The notes below the pieces were generated by a model that ran no database searches, was not told the origin of the DNA, and was given only the letters and a program-made list of their open reading frames with translations. Shown one piece after another: positions 19,606 to 29,010 of a stretch of 64,000 bases of DNA. The DNA lies in assembly GCA_902626365.1 (NCBI GenBank), contig CACOFE010000003.1, forward strand, positions 33,145 through 97,144. The letters are read 5' to 3'. Source of the DNA: an uncultured Bacteroidota bacterium (lineage in GTDB: Bacteria; Bacteroidota; Bacteroidia; Flavobacteriales; Flavobacteriaceae). Within the stretch, counting starts at the first letter, position 1, and each line of letters begins with the position of its first letter. A program made the translations under genes and the position numbers.

Positions 19606-20913
19606 ATGAAAAAAAATAGTAGCTACTTCTTATTTATTCTATGCTCTTTATTTTTTATAAATCCAATTGAGGCGCAAATCAATTTACCTATAGATTTTGA
19701 GAATGAGCAAATTACTAATGATGATATTATTCATTTTAATGGTGGCTCAGGATATGTTGTGTATAATCCTCAAATCGATAATGACAACCCAAGTGAATAT
19801 GTTGGTGTAATCATAAGAGATGGGGGTGATATTTGGGCGGGAACCTATATTGAACTTGATAGTTATTTAGACTTTTCAACCAATACTACGTTAAACATGC
19901 GTGTTCTTTCACCCTACCCAGGTTTATTGGTCAAGTTTAAAATTGAAGGTGATCAAGGAGCTTTTCCCTCTGAACCAGCAACAGAAAGGGATAGTTATAC
20001 AACTAAGACTAATGAGTGGGAAATACTATCATGGGATTTCTCTGGCGAACCTTCAAACACATATAGAAAGCTTGTTTTAATGTTTGATTTTGGAAATGTT
20101 GGTGACGGTACTGCCAACTCTACATTTTATTATGATGATATTTATCAAACTGACCCAAGTGGAGGTCTTAGTCAAATGGATTTACCAGTTACCTTTGAAG
20201 ATCCTGGTGTATATTATGTATTGACAGACTTTGGAGGGAACGGTCCTTCAACAATTTTAGAAACAGTTGACGGCAATTACGCAAGAGTAGAAAAAAATAG
20301 CGGCGCTGAAACATGGGCTGGAGTTACAATCGGTTCTGGAGCTGGATTTTTGAACGATATTCCAATTACGAATAACGATAAAAAAATGTTTGTACATGTT
20401 TATGTCTCTGGCACAACTCAAACTGGGATTCCTATAAAATTAAAAATCGAAAATTCACAGGACCCTACTCAATCCGTTGAAACGGACACCTATACGACAG
20501 TTGCTGGGGAATGGGAAATAATGGAGTTTGACTTTTCAAATGAGTCAGAAGGAACAGCTGCACTTAACACAAATTATGTTTTTGACATGGCCTCTATATT
20601 TTTTGATTTTGGATCTACTGGAAATCAAAATACGGTATATTATTTTGACAATGTTTCATTTGGCTCTCCGCTTAATGTTGATGAAAGCTTATTTTTATCC
20701 TATAGAGTTTATCCGAACCCATTTACAGAAATAATTAATATTTTTGGAATTGAAGGGGCTGAAATCATTGTTGTTAATGATATTCTTGGAAAGGAGATGT
20801 TTAGAGGAGTTGGGGTTAGAAAAATTAATTTATCAAATTATCAAAAAGGAACATATTTCTTGACCGTTACAAAAAATACACTAAGTAGTACTTTTAAAAT
20901 CATAAAAAAATAA
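19606..20913 (+). CDS. T9SS-secreted protein with two tandem jelly-roll-like domains (candidate glycan-binding protein), divergent from susC
   Basis: Start moved to MKKNSSYF at 19606; repeats LPIDFENE...FYYDDIYQ and LPVTFEDPG...YYFDNVSFG; C-terminus YRVYPNPFTEIINIFGIEGAEIIVVNDILGKEM...TFKIIKK. Confidence 0.75.
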   Translation: MKKNSSYFLFILCSLFFINPIEAQINLPIDFENEQITNDDIIHFNGGSGYVVYNPQIDNDNPSEYVGVIIRDGGDIWAGTYIELDSYLDFSTNTTLNMRVLSPYPGLLVKFKIEGDQGAFPSEPATERDSYTTKTNEWEILSWDFSGEPSNTYRKLVLMFDFGNVGDGTANSTFYYDDIYQTDPSGGLSQMDLPVTFEDPGVYYVLTDFGGNGPSTILETVDGNYARVEKNSGAETWAGVTIGSGAGFLNDIPITNNDKKMFVHVYVSGTTQTGIPIKLKIENSQDPTQSVETDTYTTVAGEWEIMEFDFSNESEGTAALNTNYVFDMASIFFDFGSTGNQNTVYYFDNVSFGSPLNVDESLFLSYRVYPNPFTEIINIFGIEGAEIIVVNDILGKEMFRGVGVRKINLSNYQKGTYFLTVTKNTLSSTFKIIKK

Positions 20914-20917
20914 ATTT

Positions 20918-21097
20918 ATGAGTAATTTTTGGAATCCATATAATTATCGTAGACTTTTCAATCTAGCTATTTTTTTAATACTTCTTGGCGGAGTGCTTTC
21001 TATTATAGAATTACTTACTGAAAATAGTAGCTCAATATTTATCTCTGGAGTTGTTTTGATAATCCTAATAAATATTTTTAAATCAAAGTTTCACTAG
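20918..21097 (+). CDS. Small (59 aa) predicted two-TM membrane protein
   Basis: Own translation MSNFWNPYNYRRLFNLAIFLILLGGVLSIIELLTENSSSIFISGVVLIILINIFKSKFH*; below the ORF-track length cutoff; fits exactly between neighbours. Confidence 0.5.
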   Translation: MSNFWNPYNYRRLFNLAIFLILLGGVLSIIELLTENSSSIFISGVVLIILINIFKSKFH

Positions 21098-21100
21098 ATC

Positions 21101-21598
21101 TTATTTTCTAAGTGAAGTAGGATTTGCAAAGTCTGTAGTAACATACGCATCAGGATTTACTGACCTGATTATTCCAAGCACCTTGCTCAGTTTTTTCCTA
21201 GGAACAATACACCAAGAAATAGTTACAGCCCCATCTCTACCTTTTGCATTTATGTCTGTTACTAAGAAGCCCTTTTCTCTAAGTATTTTAGAAATGCTTG
21301 TTGACTTAGAAGGGCTAAAAACTCGTACTACTGCACTGCCTAAACCAATAAATTTTTCAAGCTGAATACCTAGTAATGTGCCTGCGGCAAAACCAAATGC
21401 ATAAGCAGCAATTAAAAATGGGTCATTTATATCTTTGATCACTTGTGAAACAGCCACGATCCAGATTGCTGATTCGATTAAACCAATAAATGCACCAAGC
21501 ACTGGGTTTTTTGTTACTACTAAGGCCCTAACTGTAGTTAGAGACTGGTCGATTAGTCTTAGCACAAAGATTAAAAGTGCTGATAAGAAAAGAGTCAT
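21101..21598 (-). CDS. UPF0316/DUF2179-DUF5698 family membrane protein
   Basis: FVLRLIDQSLTTVRALVVTKNPVLGAFIGLIESAIWIVAVSQVI... typical of YebE/UPF0316 proteins. Confidence 0.85.
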   Translation of the reverse strand: MTLFLSALLIFVLRLIDQSLTTVRALVVTKNPVLGAFIGLIESAIWIVAVSQVIKDINDPFLIAAYAFGFAAGTLLGIQLEKFIGLGSAVVRVFSPSKSTSISKILREKGFLVTDINAKGRDGAVTISWCIVPRKKLSKVLGIIRSVNPDAYVTTDFANPTSLRK

Positions 21599-21601
21599 AT
21601 A

Positions 21602-21823
21602 CTATTTTTTATATATATCAACTTTAGGAATATTACTTTTTTTAATTCTTACAATATCTCCTGTCCTTGTATCTAGTCTATACAAAATGCCTGAATCAGA
21701 CATGGTAGCTATTTGATATGTTCCTGTTTCATTTTTTTGAATTTCTGAAATAGATAATAGCAAAGACAAAGTGCCTATACAAGCTAAAGAATAAAGTAGT
21801 GAATATTTTAATTTATTTTTCAT
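21602..21823 (-). CDS. Hypothetical small membrane-anchored protein
   Basis: 73 aa with N-terminal TM helix, 3 bp upstream of UPF0316 gene. Confidence 0.55.
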   Translation of the reverse strand: MKNKLKYSLLYSLACIGTLSLLLSISEIQKNETGTYQIATMSDSGILYRLDTRTGDIVRIKKSNIPKVDIYKK

Positions 21824-21882
21824 GATAAAAATTTGAAATTAGTATTATCTAAAATTAGATGATTTTATAAAGCATTTAATTT

Positions 21883-21890
21883 TAAATTTG
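21883..21890 (+). promoter_or_regulatory. Bacteroidota-type -7 element candidate for GNAT-MATE operon
   Basis: TAAATTTG matches TAnnTTTG, 20 bp upstream of ATG at 21910. Confidence 0.4.
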
Positions 21891-21909
21891 TTTTTTTATT
21901 CACTTATTT

Positions 21910-22410
21910 ATGATAAGGCCTGCTAATATTTCTGAAATTGATCCGATACTGAATATTACAAAGTCTTGTGCGCTGCATATGATTGATAATGGTATATTTC
22001 AGTGGAATGAATATTATCCAGACAAAGAATCATTTATTAATGATGCAGAAAATCAGGAGTTATATGTTTATGTCTTAAACGGTAAAGTGGTTGCATGTAT
22101 TTCTCTTTGTCTGCATATGGATGAAGTTTATTTGCCAGTAAAATGGAAAACCAAAAATGATAATAATTTATATGTTCATCGATTAGCTGTTCACCCTGAT
22201 TTTCAAAAAAAAGGCTTGGGAAAATCTTTGATGGACTTTGCAGAAAATTATGCAAAGGATAACAGCCATGTTTCAGTACGACTTGACACATTTTCAAAAA
22301 ACAAAAGAAATTTAAAATTTTACGAATCAAGAGGATACCAAAGACTAGACGGAATTTATTTTCCAAAACAAAGTGAGTTTCCTTTTTATTGTTATGAACT
22401 AATCCTTTGA
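21910..22410 (+). CDS. GNAT family N-acetyltransferase
   Basis: YVHRLAVHPDFQKKGLGKSLMDFAENYAK; VRLDTFSKNKRNLKFYESRGYQRL. Confidence 0.9.
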   Translation: MIRPANISEIDPILNITKSCALHMIDNGIFQWNEYYPDKESFINDAENQELYVYVLNGKVVACISLCLHMDEVYLPVKWKTKNDNNLYVHRLAVHPDFQKKGLGKSLMDFAENYAKDNSHVSVRLDTFSKNKRNLKFYESRGYQRLDGIYFPKQSEFPFYCYELIL

Positions 22411-23732
22411 CAAAATCTATTAAAATTTCCGACATTCAAAAACTGGCAATACCTGCTTTAATTTCTGGTATTGCAGAACCAATTTTATCAATAACTGATA
22501 CAATCATTGTAGGAAATATGGCTGAAAATGCAACCATATCGCTTGGAGCAGTTGGTATTGTAGGTAGTTTTATTTCCATGTTAATTTGGGTGTTTGGTCA
22601 AACAAGAAGTGTAATTGCCTCTATTATTGCTCAAGCACTCGGTCAAAAAAAATTAGAGGAAGTTGAGGATCTCCCTGCTCAAGGAATTTTAATCATTATA
22701 TCCAGTAGCTTTCTGATTATATTGCTAACATACTTTAACTCCGAGGGTTTATTTAAATTTTACAATGCAAGCGGTAATCTTCTCAAATTTTGCGTTGAAT
22801 ATTTTAATATTAGGGTTTGGGGGCTGCCCTTTACTTTATTAACCATAGGCATATTTGGAATATTTCGAGGATTGCAAAACACATATTACCCGATGATAAT
22901 TGCTATTGTTGGGACGATATTAAATATAGTATTAGATATAATTTTAGTATATGGAATTGAAGGTTTTATAAATCCAATGTTTATTCAAGGAGCTGCCTAT
23001 GCTAGCTTGGTTGCTCAAGTAACTATGGCATTTCTTGCCGTTATATTGTTGTACAAAAAAACAAATATCAAGCTTGCTGTCAAATTTCCTTTTAATCCCA
23101 AGATTAAATCTTTTATGCAAATGTTTGGAAATTTAGTAATTAGAACTGCTTCACTTAATGTGACCTTATATTTCTGTAATGCCTTTGCTACTAAATACGG
23201 GGATGAGTTTATCGCTGCTTATACCATAGCAATTAATTTGTGGTTCCTTGTCGCGTTTATTATTGATGGCTACTCAAGTGCAGGGACAATACTTTCCGGA
23301 AAATTATATGGTGAAAAATCATATGGTGTGCTGATGAAATTTGGAAATGATTTAACAAAAATCGGTGTCAAAATCGGTTTTATTATGTGTATTATTGGGT
23401 TTGTTTTTTATTATCCTCTAGGAAGAATATTTAATAATGACCCTGTTGTTTTACAAGAGTTTTACAATATTTTTTGGATTGTATTAGCGATGCTCCCACT
23501 TTGCTCAATTGCATTTATTTTTGATGGTATATATAAAGGTTTAGGGTGGATGAAAGGTCTTAGAAATGTATTATTATTCTCAACTTTTATAATCTTTGTT
23601 CCCTTTGTTATTTTATTTGACCATTATGATCTTGGGCTGCATGGAATCTTTTACGCGTTTACTCTTTGGATTTTATCAAGATCAATTCCGCTAATAATTA
23701 AATTCAGAAAAACATTTAATAAGCTTTCATAA
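22407..23732 (+). CDS. MATE family efflux transporter
   Basis: 441 aa, TTG start overlapping upstream TGA; IPALISGIAEPILSITDTIIVGNM. Confidence 0.92.
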   Translation: MTKSIKISDIQKLAIPALISGIAEPILSITDTIIVGNMAENATISLGAVGIVGSFISMLIWVFGQTRSVIASIIAQALGQKKLEEVEDLPAQGILIIISSSFLIILLTYFNSEGLFKFYNASGNLLKFCVEYFNIRVWGLPFTLLTIGIFGIFRGLQNTYYPMIIAIVGTILNIVLDIILVYGIEGFINPMFIQGAAYASLVAQVTMAFLAVILLYKKTNIKLAVKFPFNPKIKSFMQMFGNLVIRTASLNVTLYFCNAFATKYGDEFIAAYTIAINLWFLVAFIIDGYSSAGTILSGKLYGEKSYGVLMKFGNDLTKIGVKIGFIMCIIGFVFYYPLGRIFNNDPVVLQEFYNIFWIVLAMLPLCSIAFIFDGIYKGLGWMKGLRNVLLFSTFIIFVPFVILFDHYDLGLHGIFYAFTLWILSRSIPLIIKFRKTFNKLS

Positions 23733-23765
23733 AAAATGTACATTTGGAGCTCAATAATTAACTAA

Positions 23766-24215
23766 ATGCCAAAGATTAGAATTACCAAAAAGTTTAGATT
23801 TGAAGCTGCACATGCTCTTTATGGTTATGATGGAAAATGTAAAAATATTCATGGTCATAACTACAATCTTTTTGTAACCGTAATCGGAGTTCCTGTTAGT
23901 GATAATTCTAACGTAAAGTGTGGAATGGTTATGGATTTTGGTGATCTAAAAAAAATAGTCAATTCTGAAGTTATTGAGAAATTTGATCACTCTGTAATTT
24001 TTAATAAAAACTCACCACATAAAGAGCTTGCTAAAAATTTAGCAAATGATGGCCACAAAGTGGTTATGGCTAATTATCAGCCAACAATTGAAGAAATGGT
24101 AATAGATTTTGCGAATAAAATCTCATCAAAGCTTCCTGATTATATCAGTCTTCACTCGCTAAAATTAGAGGAAACTGAAACATCATATTCAGAATGGTTT
24201 GCTGCTGACAATTAA
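23766..24215 (+). CDS. queD: 6-pyruvoyl tetrahydropterin synthase / 6-carboxytetrahydropterin synthase (QueD)
   Basis: FRFEAAHALYGYDGKCKNIHGHNYNL; MVMDFGDLK; FDHSVIFN; PTIEEMVI. Confidence 0.93.
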   Translation: MPKIRITKKFRFEAAHALYGYDGKCKNIHGHNYNLFVTVIGVPVSDNSNVKCGMVMDFGDLKKIVNSEVIEKFDHSVIFNKNSPHKELAKNLANDGHKVVMANYQPTIEEMVIDFANKISSKLPDYISLHSLKLEETETSYSEWFAADN

Positions 24216-24244
24216 TCTTTTACATATCTTTGAGCTAAGAAGTC

Positions 24245-24997
24245 ATGAAAGTAACTGAAGGAAAAAAAATATATTTTGCATCTGACAACCACTTAGGTCT
24301 TCCGAACTCAAAATCTAGTTTACTTCGCGAAAAGAAGTTTGTTAAATGGTTGGATATTATTAAAGAAGATGCACATTCAATTTATCTTCTGGGAGATCTA
24401 TTTGATTTTTGGTTTGAATACAAAACCGTTATCCCTAAGGGATTTACCAGGGTCTTAGGAAAAATCGCGGAAATTTCTGATTCTGGAACTCCAATTTACT
24501 TCTTCACTGGAAATCATGATATGTGGGTAAACGACTACTTCCAAATGGAGCTTGGAATAAAAGTGATCACTGAACCCCAGCAATTTGAAATGAATGAAAA
24601 AAGCTTTTTTATTGGCCATGGAGATGGTTTGGGTCCAGGCGATAAATCTTATAAATTGATGAAAAAATTCGTGACTAATAACAAATTTTTTAAATGGTGC
24701 TTTAGCTGGATTCACCCTGACATAGGAGTTAAGCTAGGTCAATTTTTATCAAGAGAAAAGAAAATCATGTCTGCAAAAAAGGACATTGGAGACATTGAAA
24801 ATCAATGGCTAACCCAATACTGCAGAAAAAAGTTAGAAACTAACAATTACAATTATTTCATATTTGGGCATTCACACACTCCAGTTGAGTTAGAGTTAAA
24901 TTCTGAGTCCAAATACATAAATCTTGGGGATTGGATTACAAATTTTACCTATGCTGAATTCGACGGGGAAAATTTATCCCTAAATAGATTTGATTAA
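24245..24997 (+). CDS. UDP-2,3-diacylglucosamine diphosphatase-type metallophosphoesterase (LpxH-like)
   Basis: IYFASDNHLGL; LLGDLFDFWFEY; FTGNHDMW; FIGHGDGLGPGD; FGHSHTP. Confidence 0.9.
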   Translation: MKVTEGKKIYFASDNHLGLPNSKSSLLREKKFVKWLDIIKEDAHSIYLLGDLFDFWFEYKTVIPKGFTRVLGKIAEISDSGTPIYFFTGNHDMWVNDYFQMELGIKVITEPQQFEMNEKSFFIGHGDGLGPGDKSYKLMKKFVTNNKFFKWCFSWIHPDIGVKLGQFLSREKKIMSAKKDIGDIENQWLTQYCRKKLETNNYNYFIFGHSHTPVELELNSESKYINLGDWITNFTYAEFDGENLSLNRFD

Positions 24998-26961
24998 AAA
25001 TTAGTTGACAAACTAAATAAATAGGATCTTAAACTTGCAGGCTCATAAAATCTGTTGCCAAATGCATTTAGCCTAATGTTGTCAAAATACTTTTCGTCAA
25101 ATAAATTTCGTATTTGCAGGCCTGCTGTAATTTCTAAATCTTTTATTCTGTAGGAGTTTTTTAAAGCAAGATTTGACAAGAAAAATGAAGGAACTTTAAC
25201 CTGATTCATATCATCAGCAAATAATGAATGTGCATACTTTAGGTCAAACTTTGCATAAAAGCTGTCTTTATTATAAATCCATTCAACTGAAAAATTTGAT
25301 TTCGGCACACCAGGTAGCTGCCCATTAATAAGTTGGTTTGTGAACTCATAATTTGCTTGAGTATAAGAAGCATTAAAAGTGTTTAGCTTACTTGGCCTGT
25401 AAGACCCTTCGAGTTCAATTCCATATCTTTTTGAGGTTCCGAGGTTTCTATAATAATTCATTCCCCAAATTTCATAACTCACAATTTCATCTTCAGTATC
25501 AATATAAAAAGCTGTTAAATTATAAGAAATATTTTTATGAGATTTTCTAAAACCTAGATCTGCACCTTTTGAAATCATTGGTGATAGTTCTTCGTTAAAA
25601 CCTGATCCAAACGGGTTTGATGAAAGCTCGCTTAGCGAAGGTGTTTCATAGGCATGACCATAGTTAATATAAATTTCTCCATTTTTAGTTGCTTTAAAAA
25701 TTAATCCCAGATTTGGCGATAATGCGTTTAATGATTTTGAGTAGTCAATATATTGTTGGTCTATCCCAATATTGTCATCCAAAGAAATTTCATGCCCGTC
25801 ATATCTCAACCCAGCTTGTATACTATATTTTGGTTTATTATATGAGCCCAAAATAAATGCTCCATAAGACCTGAAGGATTCTATTTGGTCCATTACTTTG
25901 ACTCCTTTTTCACCGTCATTGTTTTCAAATCTTTTTCTGTCATCTTTCTGACCTTGAATAGATGTACCGACTATCCATTCAAAATTCTGAGATTTGTCTT
26001 TAATACTTAATTCTACTCCAGAAAAATCTCTGTTTAATTCAACATAACCTCCATTTGTAAATGGAAGTAGTCCAACAAAATCTCTATTACTGTAATATAA
26101 GTTTGAATTAATCTGGCCTAGTTTTGTATCCCATTCTAAAACCACCCCCGTTTGTATTTGTTTGATTGATTCTTGGGAATTGTAAAGCACATTTCTATCC
26201 CTAGCTTGAGATCTGTTTTCCTCTACTGATTCAATATTTAATCCTCCAGGATCAAAAGCATACGGGCTATCAAAATAAAGCAAATTGAATTTCAAATTCA
26301 TGTTTTGAAATTTCCTGGCATGCTTAAAAAACAAGGACTTATTTAAGTAGCTGCTATGATCTCTATAGCCATCACTCTCAGCTTGAGAGATGTTTAAAAT
26401 AGTGGATGACTTTTCACTTTCTTTTGAATATATTCCTCTGATATTTTTATATCCATAACTTCCATAGCCAGCTTCAATAATATAATCGTCAGAAAGATTA
26501 GAATAGGTGTTTATACTTACTAACCCTCCAGAAGCATTACCATGTCTTGTGGATGACAGGCTTTTCATAATCTCAACATTCTCAATTAGCTCAAAAGGGA
26601 TGTTATCTACTTGTGATTGGCCATCTGGTGTTGTAAGTGGTATTCCATCTAGAATAATTTTTAACCCCCTAATTCCAAAAGCTGAACGGGCACCAAAACC
26701 CCTAATTGCCATTCGGTTGTCTTGTGCTTGATTTTCACTATTTGTAATCCAAAGTCCAGCAGAAAAATCAATTGCATCTTGAAAATTCACAGGTCTAATT
26801 TGATATTCATCATAAGAAATTTCTGATACCGATAGTGCAGGGTTAGTCTGATTAATTAGTGCGCTCTTAAGCACCACCTCATCCAAATTCAAAGTGTCTG
26901 ATTGTATGGCAAATACATTGATTTGAATAAAAAACAAAACAAATGAAAATGTTTTTTTCAT
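24994..26961 (-). CDS. TonB-dependent outer membrane receptor (FecA-like)
   Basis: Plug MAIRGFGARSAFGIRGLKIILDGIPLTTPDGQSQVDNIP; C-terminal barrel YFDNIRLNAFGNRFYEPASLRSYLFSLSTNF. Confidence 0.92.
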   Translation of the reverse strand: MKKTFSFVLFFIQINVFAIQSDTLNLDEVVLKSALINQTNPALSVSEISYDEYQIRPVNFQDAIDFSAGLWITNSENQAQDNRMAIRGFGARSAFGIRGLKIILDGIPLTTPDGQSQVDNIPFELIENVEIMKSLSSTRHGNASGGLVSINTYSNLSDDYIIEAGYGSYGYKNIRGIYSKESEKSSTILNISQAESDGYRDHSSYLNKSLFFKHARKFQNMNLKFNLLYFDSPYAFDPGGLNIESVEENRSQARDRNVLYNSQESIKQIQTGVVLEWDTKLGQINSNLYYSNRDFVGLLPFTNGGYVELNRDFSGVELSIKDKSQNFEWIVGTSIQGQKDDRKRFENNDGEKGVKVMDQIESFRSYGAFILGSYNKPKYSIQAGLRYDGHEISLDDNIGIDQQYIDYSKSLNALSPNLGLIFKATKNGEIYINYGHAYETPSLSELSSNPFGSGFNEELSPMISKGADLGFRKSHKNISYNLTAFYIDTEDEIVSYEIWGMNYYRNLGTSKRYGIELEGSYRPSKLNTFNASYTQANYEFTNQLINGQLPGVPKSNFSVEWIYNKDSFYAKFDLKYAHSLFADDMNQVKVPSFFLSNLALKNSYRIKDLEITAGLQIRNLFDEKYFDNIRLNAFGNRFYEPASLRSYLFSLSTNF

Positions 26962-26964
26962 TAT

Positions 26965-28227
26965 TTATTTATTATCGTTCATGTCTTTAGTTAAATCTAA
27001 TTTTCTAAATGTTGGAAATTTAATTGCCGTAAACCCAACTGTCAATATTGTCATCACCCCTCCAAAAACCACAGCAGGCACAGTTCCCATTAGTTTTGCA
27101 GTTGCACCACTTTCAAATGCCCCTAGCTCATTAGATGAACCTACAAATATTGAATTCACAGAAGCAACTCTTCCTCTGAATTCATCTGGGGTTTTTAATT
27201 GTAAGATTGTTTGTCTTATAATCATTGAAACTCCATCGGTTAACCCATACATAAACAAAGCAAAGACCGATAGCCAGAATATGTCGGAAACTCCAAATAC
27301 AATTATGGAAATTCCAAAACAGAAGATAGCAAAGAGCAACTTCTTACCAGCATTTCTTGTAAGCGGTATATGTGCAGAAGCAATCATCATTAAAACTGAG
27401 CCAACGGCTGGTGCTGCCCTTAAAATTCCAAACCCCTCTGATCCCACATTTAATATGTCTTGAGCATAAATTGGAAGTAGTGCAATAGCTCCTCCAAATA
27501 ATACGGCAACCATATCAAGAGTCAATGCAACTAGTATAGATTTTGTTTTGTAAACAAAATTTAGTCCAGCCTTAAGGCTTTGAAATATTGGTTCGCCAAT
27601 CTTGGGATTTAAAATAGGTTTCTTTTTTATAAATCCGATTAATAAAAGTCCTATTACAATTGTAGCAAGTACTATTCCCATTGAATTGTGAACACCAATC
27701 CAAGCAATGGAAAATCCTGCAAATGCTGGGCCTAAGACTACAGCTAATTGCCAGGTTGAACTACTCCAGGTTGCTGCGTTTGGATAGACACGTTTTGGCA
27801 CAATCAAAGCAACTAATGAAAAAATTGTTGGACCAATAAACGCTCTTACAAATCCACCAATAAATACTAATATATAGATGCCAATTAAGATTTCAGAGTT
27901 TTCATAATTTTCATAAGCATAGGGGCTTGTAATGAAATAGTAGCCTATGGCAACCAATAAAAATGCTGTAATACATTGAAGAAATAGCATCTTTTTTTCC
28001 CGTTGATCAACTATGTGGCCCGCAAACAGTGCTGTTGAAATTGCAGGGACAACTTCCACTAGCCCAATCAAACCTAATGATAAGGGGTCTTTTGTTAAAC
28101 TGTAAACCTCCCACTCAACGATTATAAACTGCATGGACCAGCCAAAGACTAGAATGAATCTTATGACAAGAAAAAAGTTAAATTCCTTAAATCTTAGTGC
28201 TGCGTACGGGTCTAGTTTTTCTTCCAA
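26965..28227 (-). CDS. MFS transporter, enterobactin-exporter-like (MFS_3) type
   Basis: FLVIRFILVFGWSMQFIIVEWEVYSLTKDPLSLGLIGLVEVVPAISTALFAGHIVDQREKK. Confidence 0.88.
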   Translation of the reverse strand: MEEKLDPYAALRFKEFNFFLVIRFILVFGWSMQFIIVEWEVYSLTKDPLSLGLIGLVEVVPAISTALFAGHIVDQREKKMLFLQCITAFLLVAIGYYFITSPYAYENYENSEILIGIYILVFIGGFVRAFIGPTIFSLVALIVPKRVYPNAATWSSSTWQLAVVLGPAFAGFSIAWIGVHNSMGIVLATIVIGLLLIGFIKKKPILNPKIGEPIFQSLKAGLNFVYKTKSILVALTLDMVAVLFGGAIALLPIYAQDILNVGSEGFGILRAAPAVGSVLMMIASAHIPLTRNAGKKLLFAIFCFGISIIVFGVSDIFWLSVFALFMYGLTDGVSMIIRQTILQLKTPDEFRGRVASVNSIFVGSSNELGAFESGATAKLMGTVPAVVFGGVMTILTVGFTAIKFPTFRKLDLTKDMNDNK

Positions 28228-28228
28228 G

Positions 28229-29008
28229 CTAATTGCTTAATTCTTTTGCTTGATCAATCAAAAATTCTGCCTCTTTTTTCATCTCTGGTAATTTTAAATG
28301 TACATAGTCATCATAATTCGGATGTAAAACTAGCAAGTTCATTGAACTGATTTTCTTTTGATAGTACTTTTCAATTATATATTTATAAACATTTTGTTGA
28401 AGTGTGTATCTGTTAAAACTATTGTCTGCTACGTGAGATAAGCCATCATAACCAAAGTTAAAATCCTTCAAAATGGGGTGATTGTTTTGATCAATCAATT
28501 TCGAAGTTCTTTTCCAGTCAAAAATAAATAGTTCGCCGTTTTCTTTTTCATAAACCATGTCAACAGTACCAGCTAATGAAAGATGTTCGTCATAAATTCT
28601 CCACTCTGTTCTGTATGCTTTTAATCTTTTGTATTTATTGTGAAAATTTTTAAAGTATTGAAACTCAGGAGGATACTCTTTGTGGAGTTTTGAGTTGTAA
28701 AAATCTTCTATCTTCTCATGTAATATGGTCCCTTTTGATGCTGCATCAACTCTCTTATTTTCCCAATCATCCAAGATTTGTTTTATAACTGACTCTAATA
28801 TTTCAGAATCATAATCAATATAATCTCGTTCTAATTTTTCTTTAGCCTTTCTTTCTGCCCAGTAAGCTTTATCAAATTTTGGGAAAAACTTATCAATTAT
28901 TTCTGTAACTGAAAATTTAATCTTTTTGCCATCAACAAAATAATTGTGATTAGCCTCATCAAAACTAATCCTGTCATCGTTTATATGTCTATTAGATTCT
29001 GCTAACAA
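28229..29008 (-). CDS. PD-(D/E)XK (RecB-like) nuclease family protein
   Basis: GTILHEKIE; LAGTVDMVYEKENGELFIFDWKR (D...DxK); QQNVYKYIIE (QxxxY-type motif). Confidence 0.75.
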   Translation of the reverse strand: MLAESNRHINDDRISFDEANHNYFVDGKKIKFSVTEIIDKFFPKFDKAYWAERKAKEKLERDYIDYDSEILESVIKQILDDWENKRVDAASKGTILHEKIEDFYNSKLHKEYPPEFQYFKNFHNKYKRLKAYRTEWRIYDEHLSLAGTVDMVYEKENGELFIFDWKRTSKLIDQNNHPILKDFNFGYDGLSHVADNSFNRYTLQQNVYKYIIEKYYQKKISSMNLLVLHPNYDDYVHLKLPEMKKEAEFLIDQAKELSN

Positions 29009-29010
29009 TT

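Noticed and set aside
26981-27463. 160-aa plus-strand ORF
   Set aside because: Antisense to the MFS transporter; composition is typical of an antisense shadow of TM helices.
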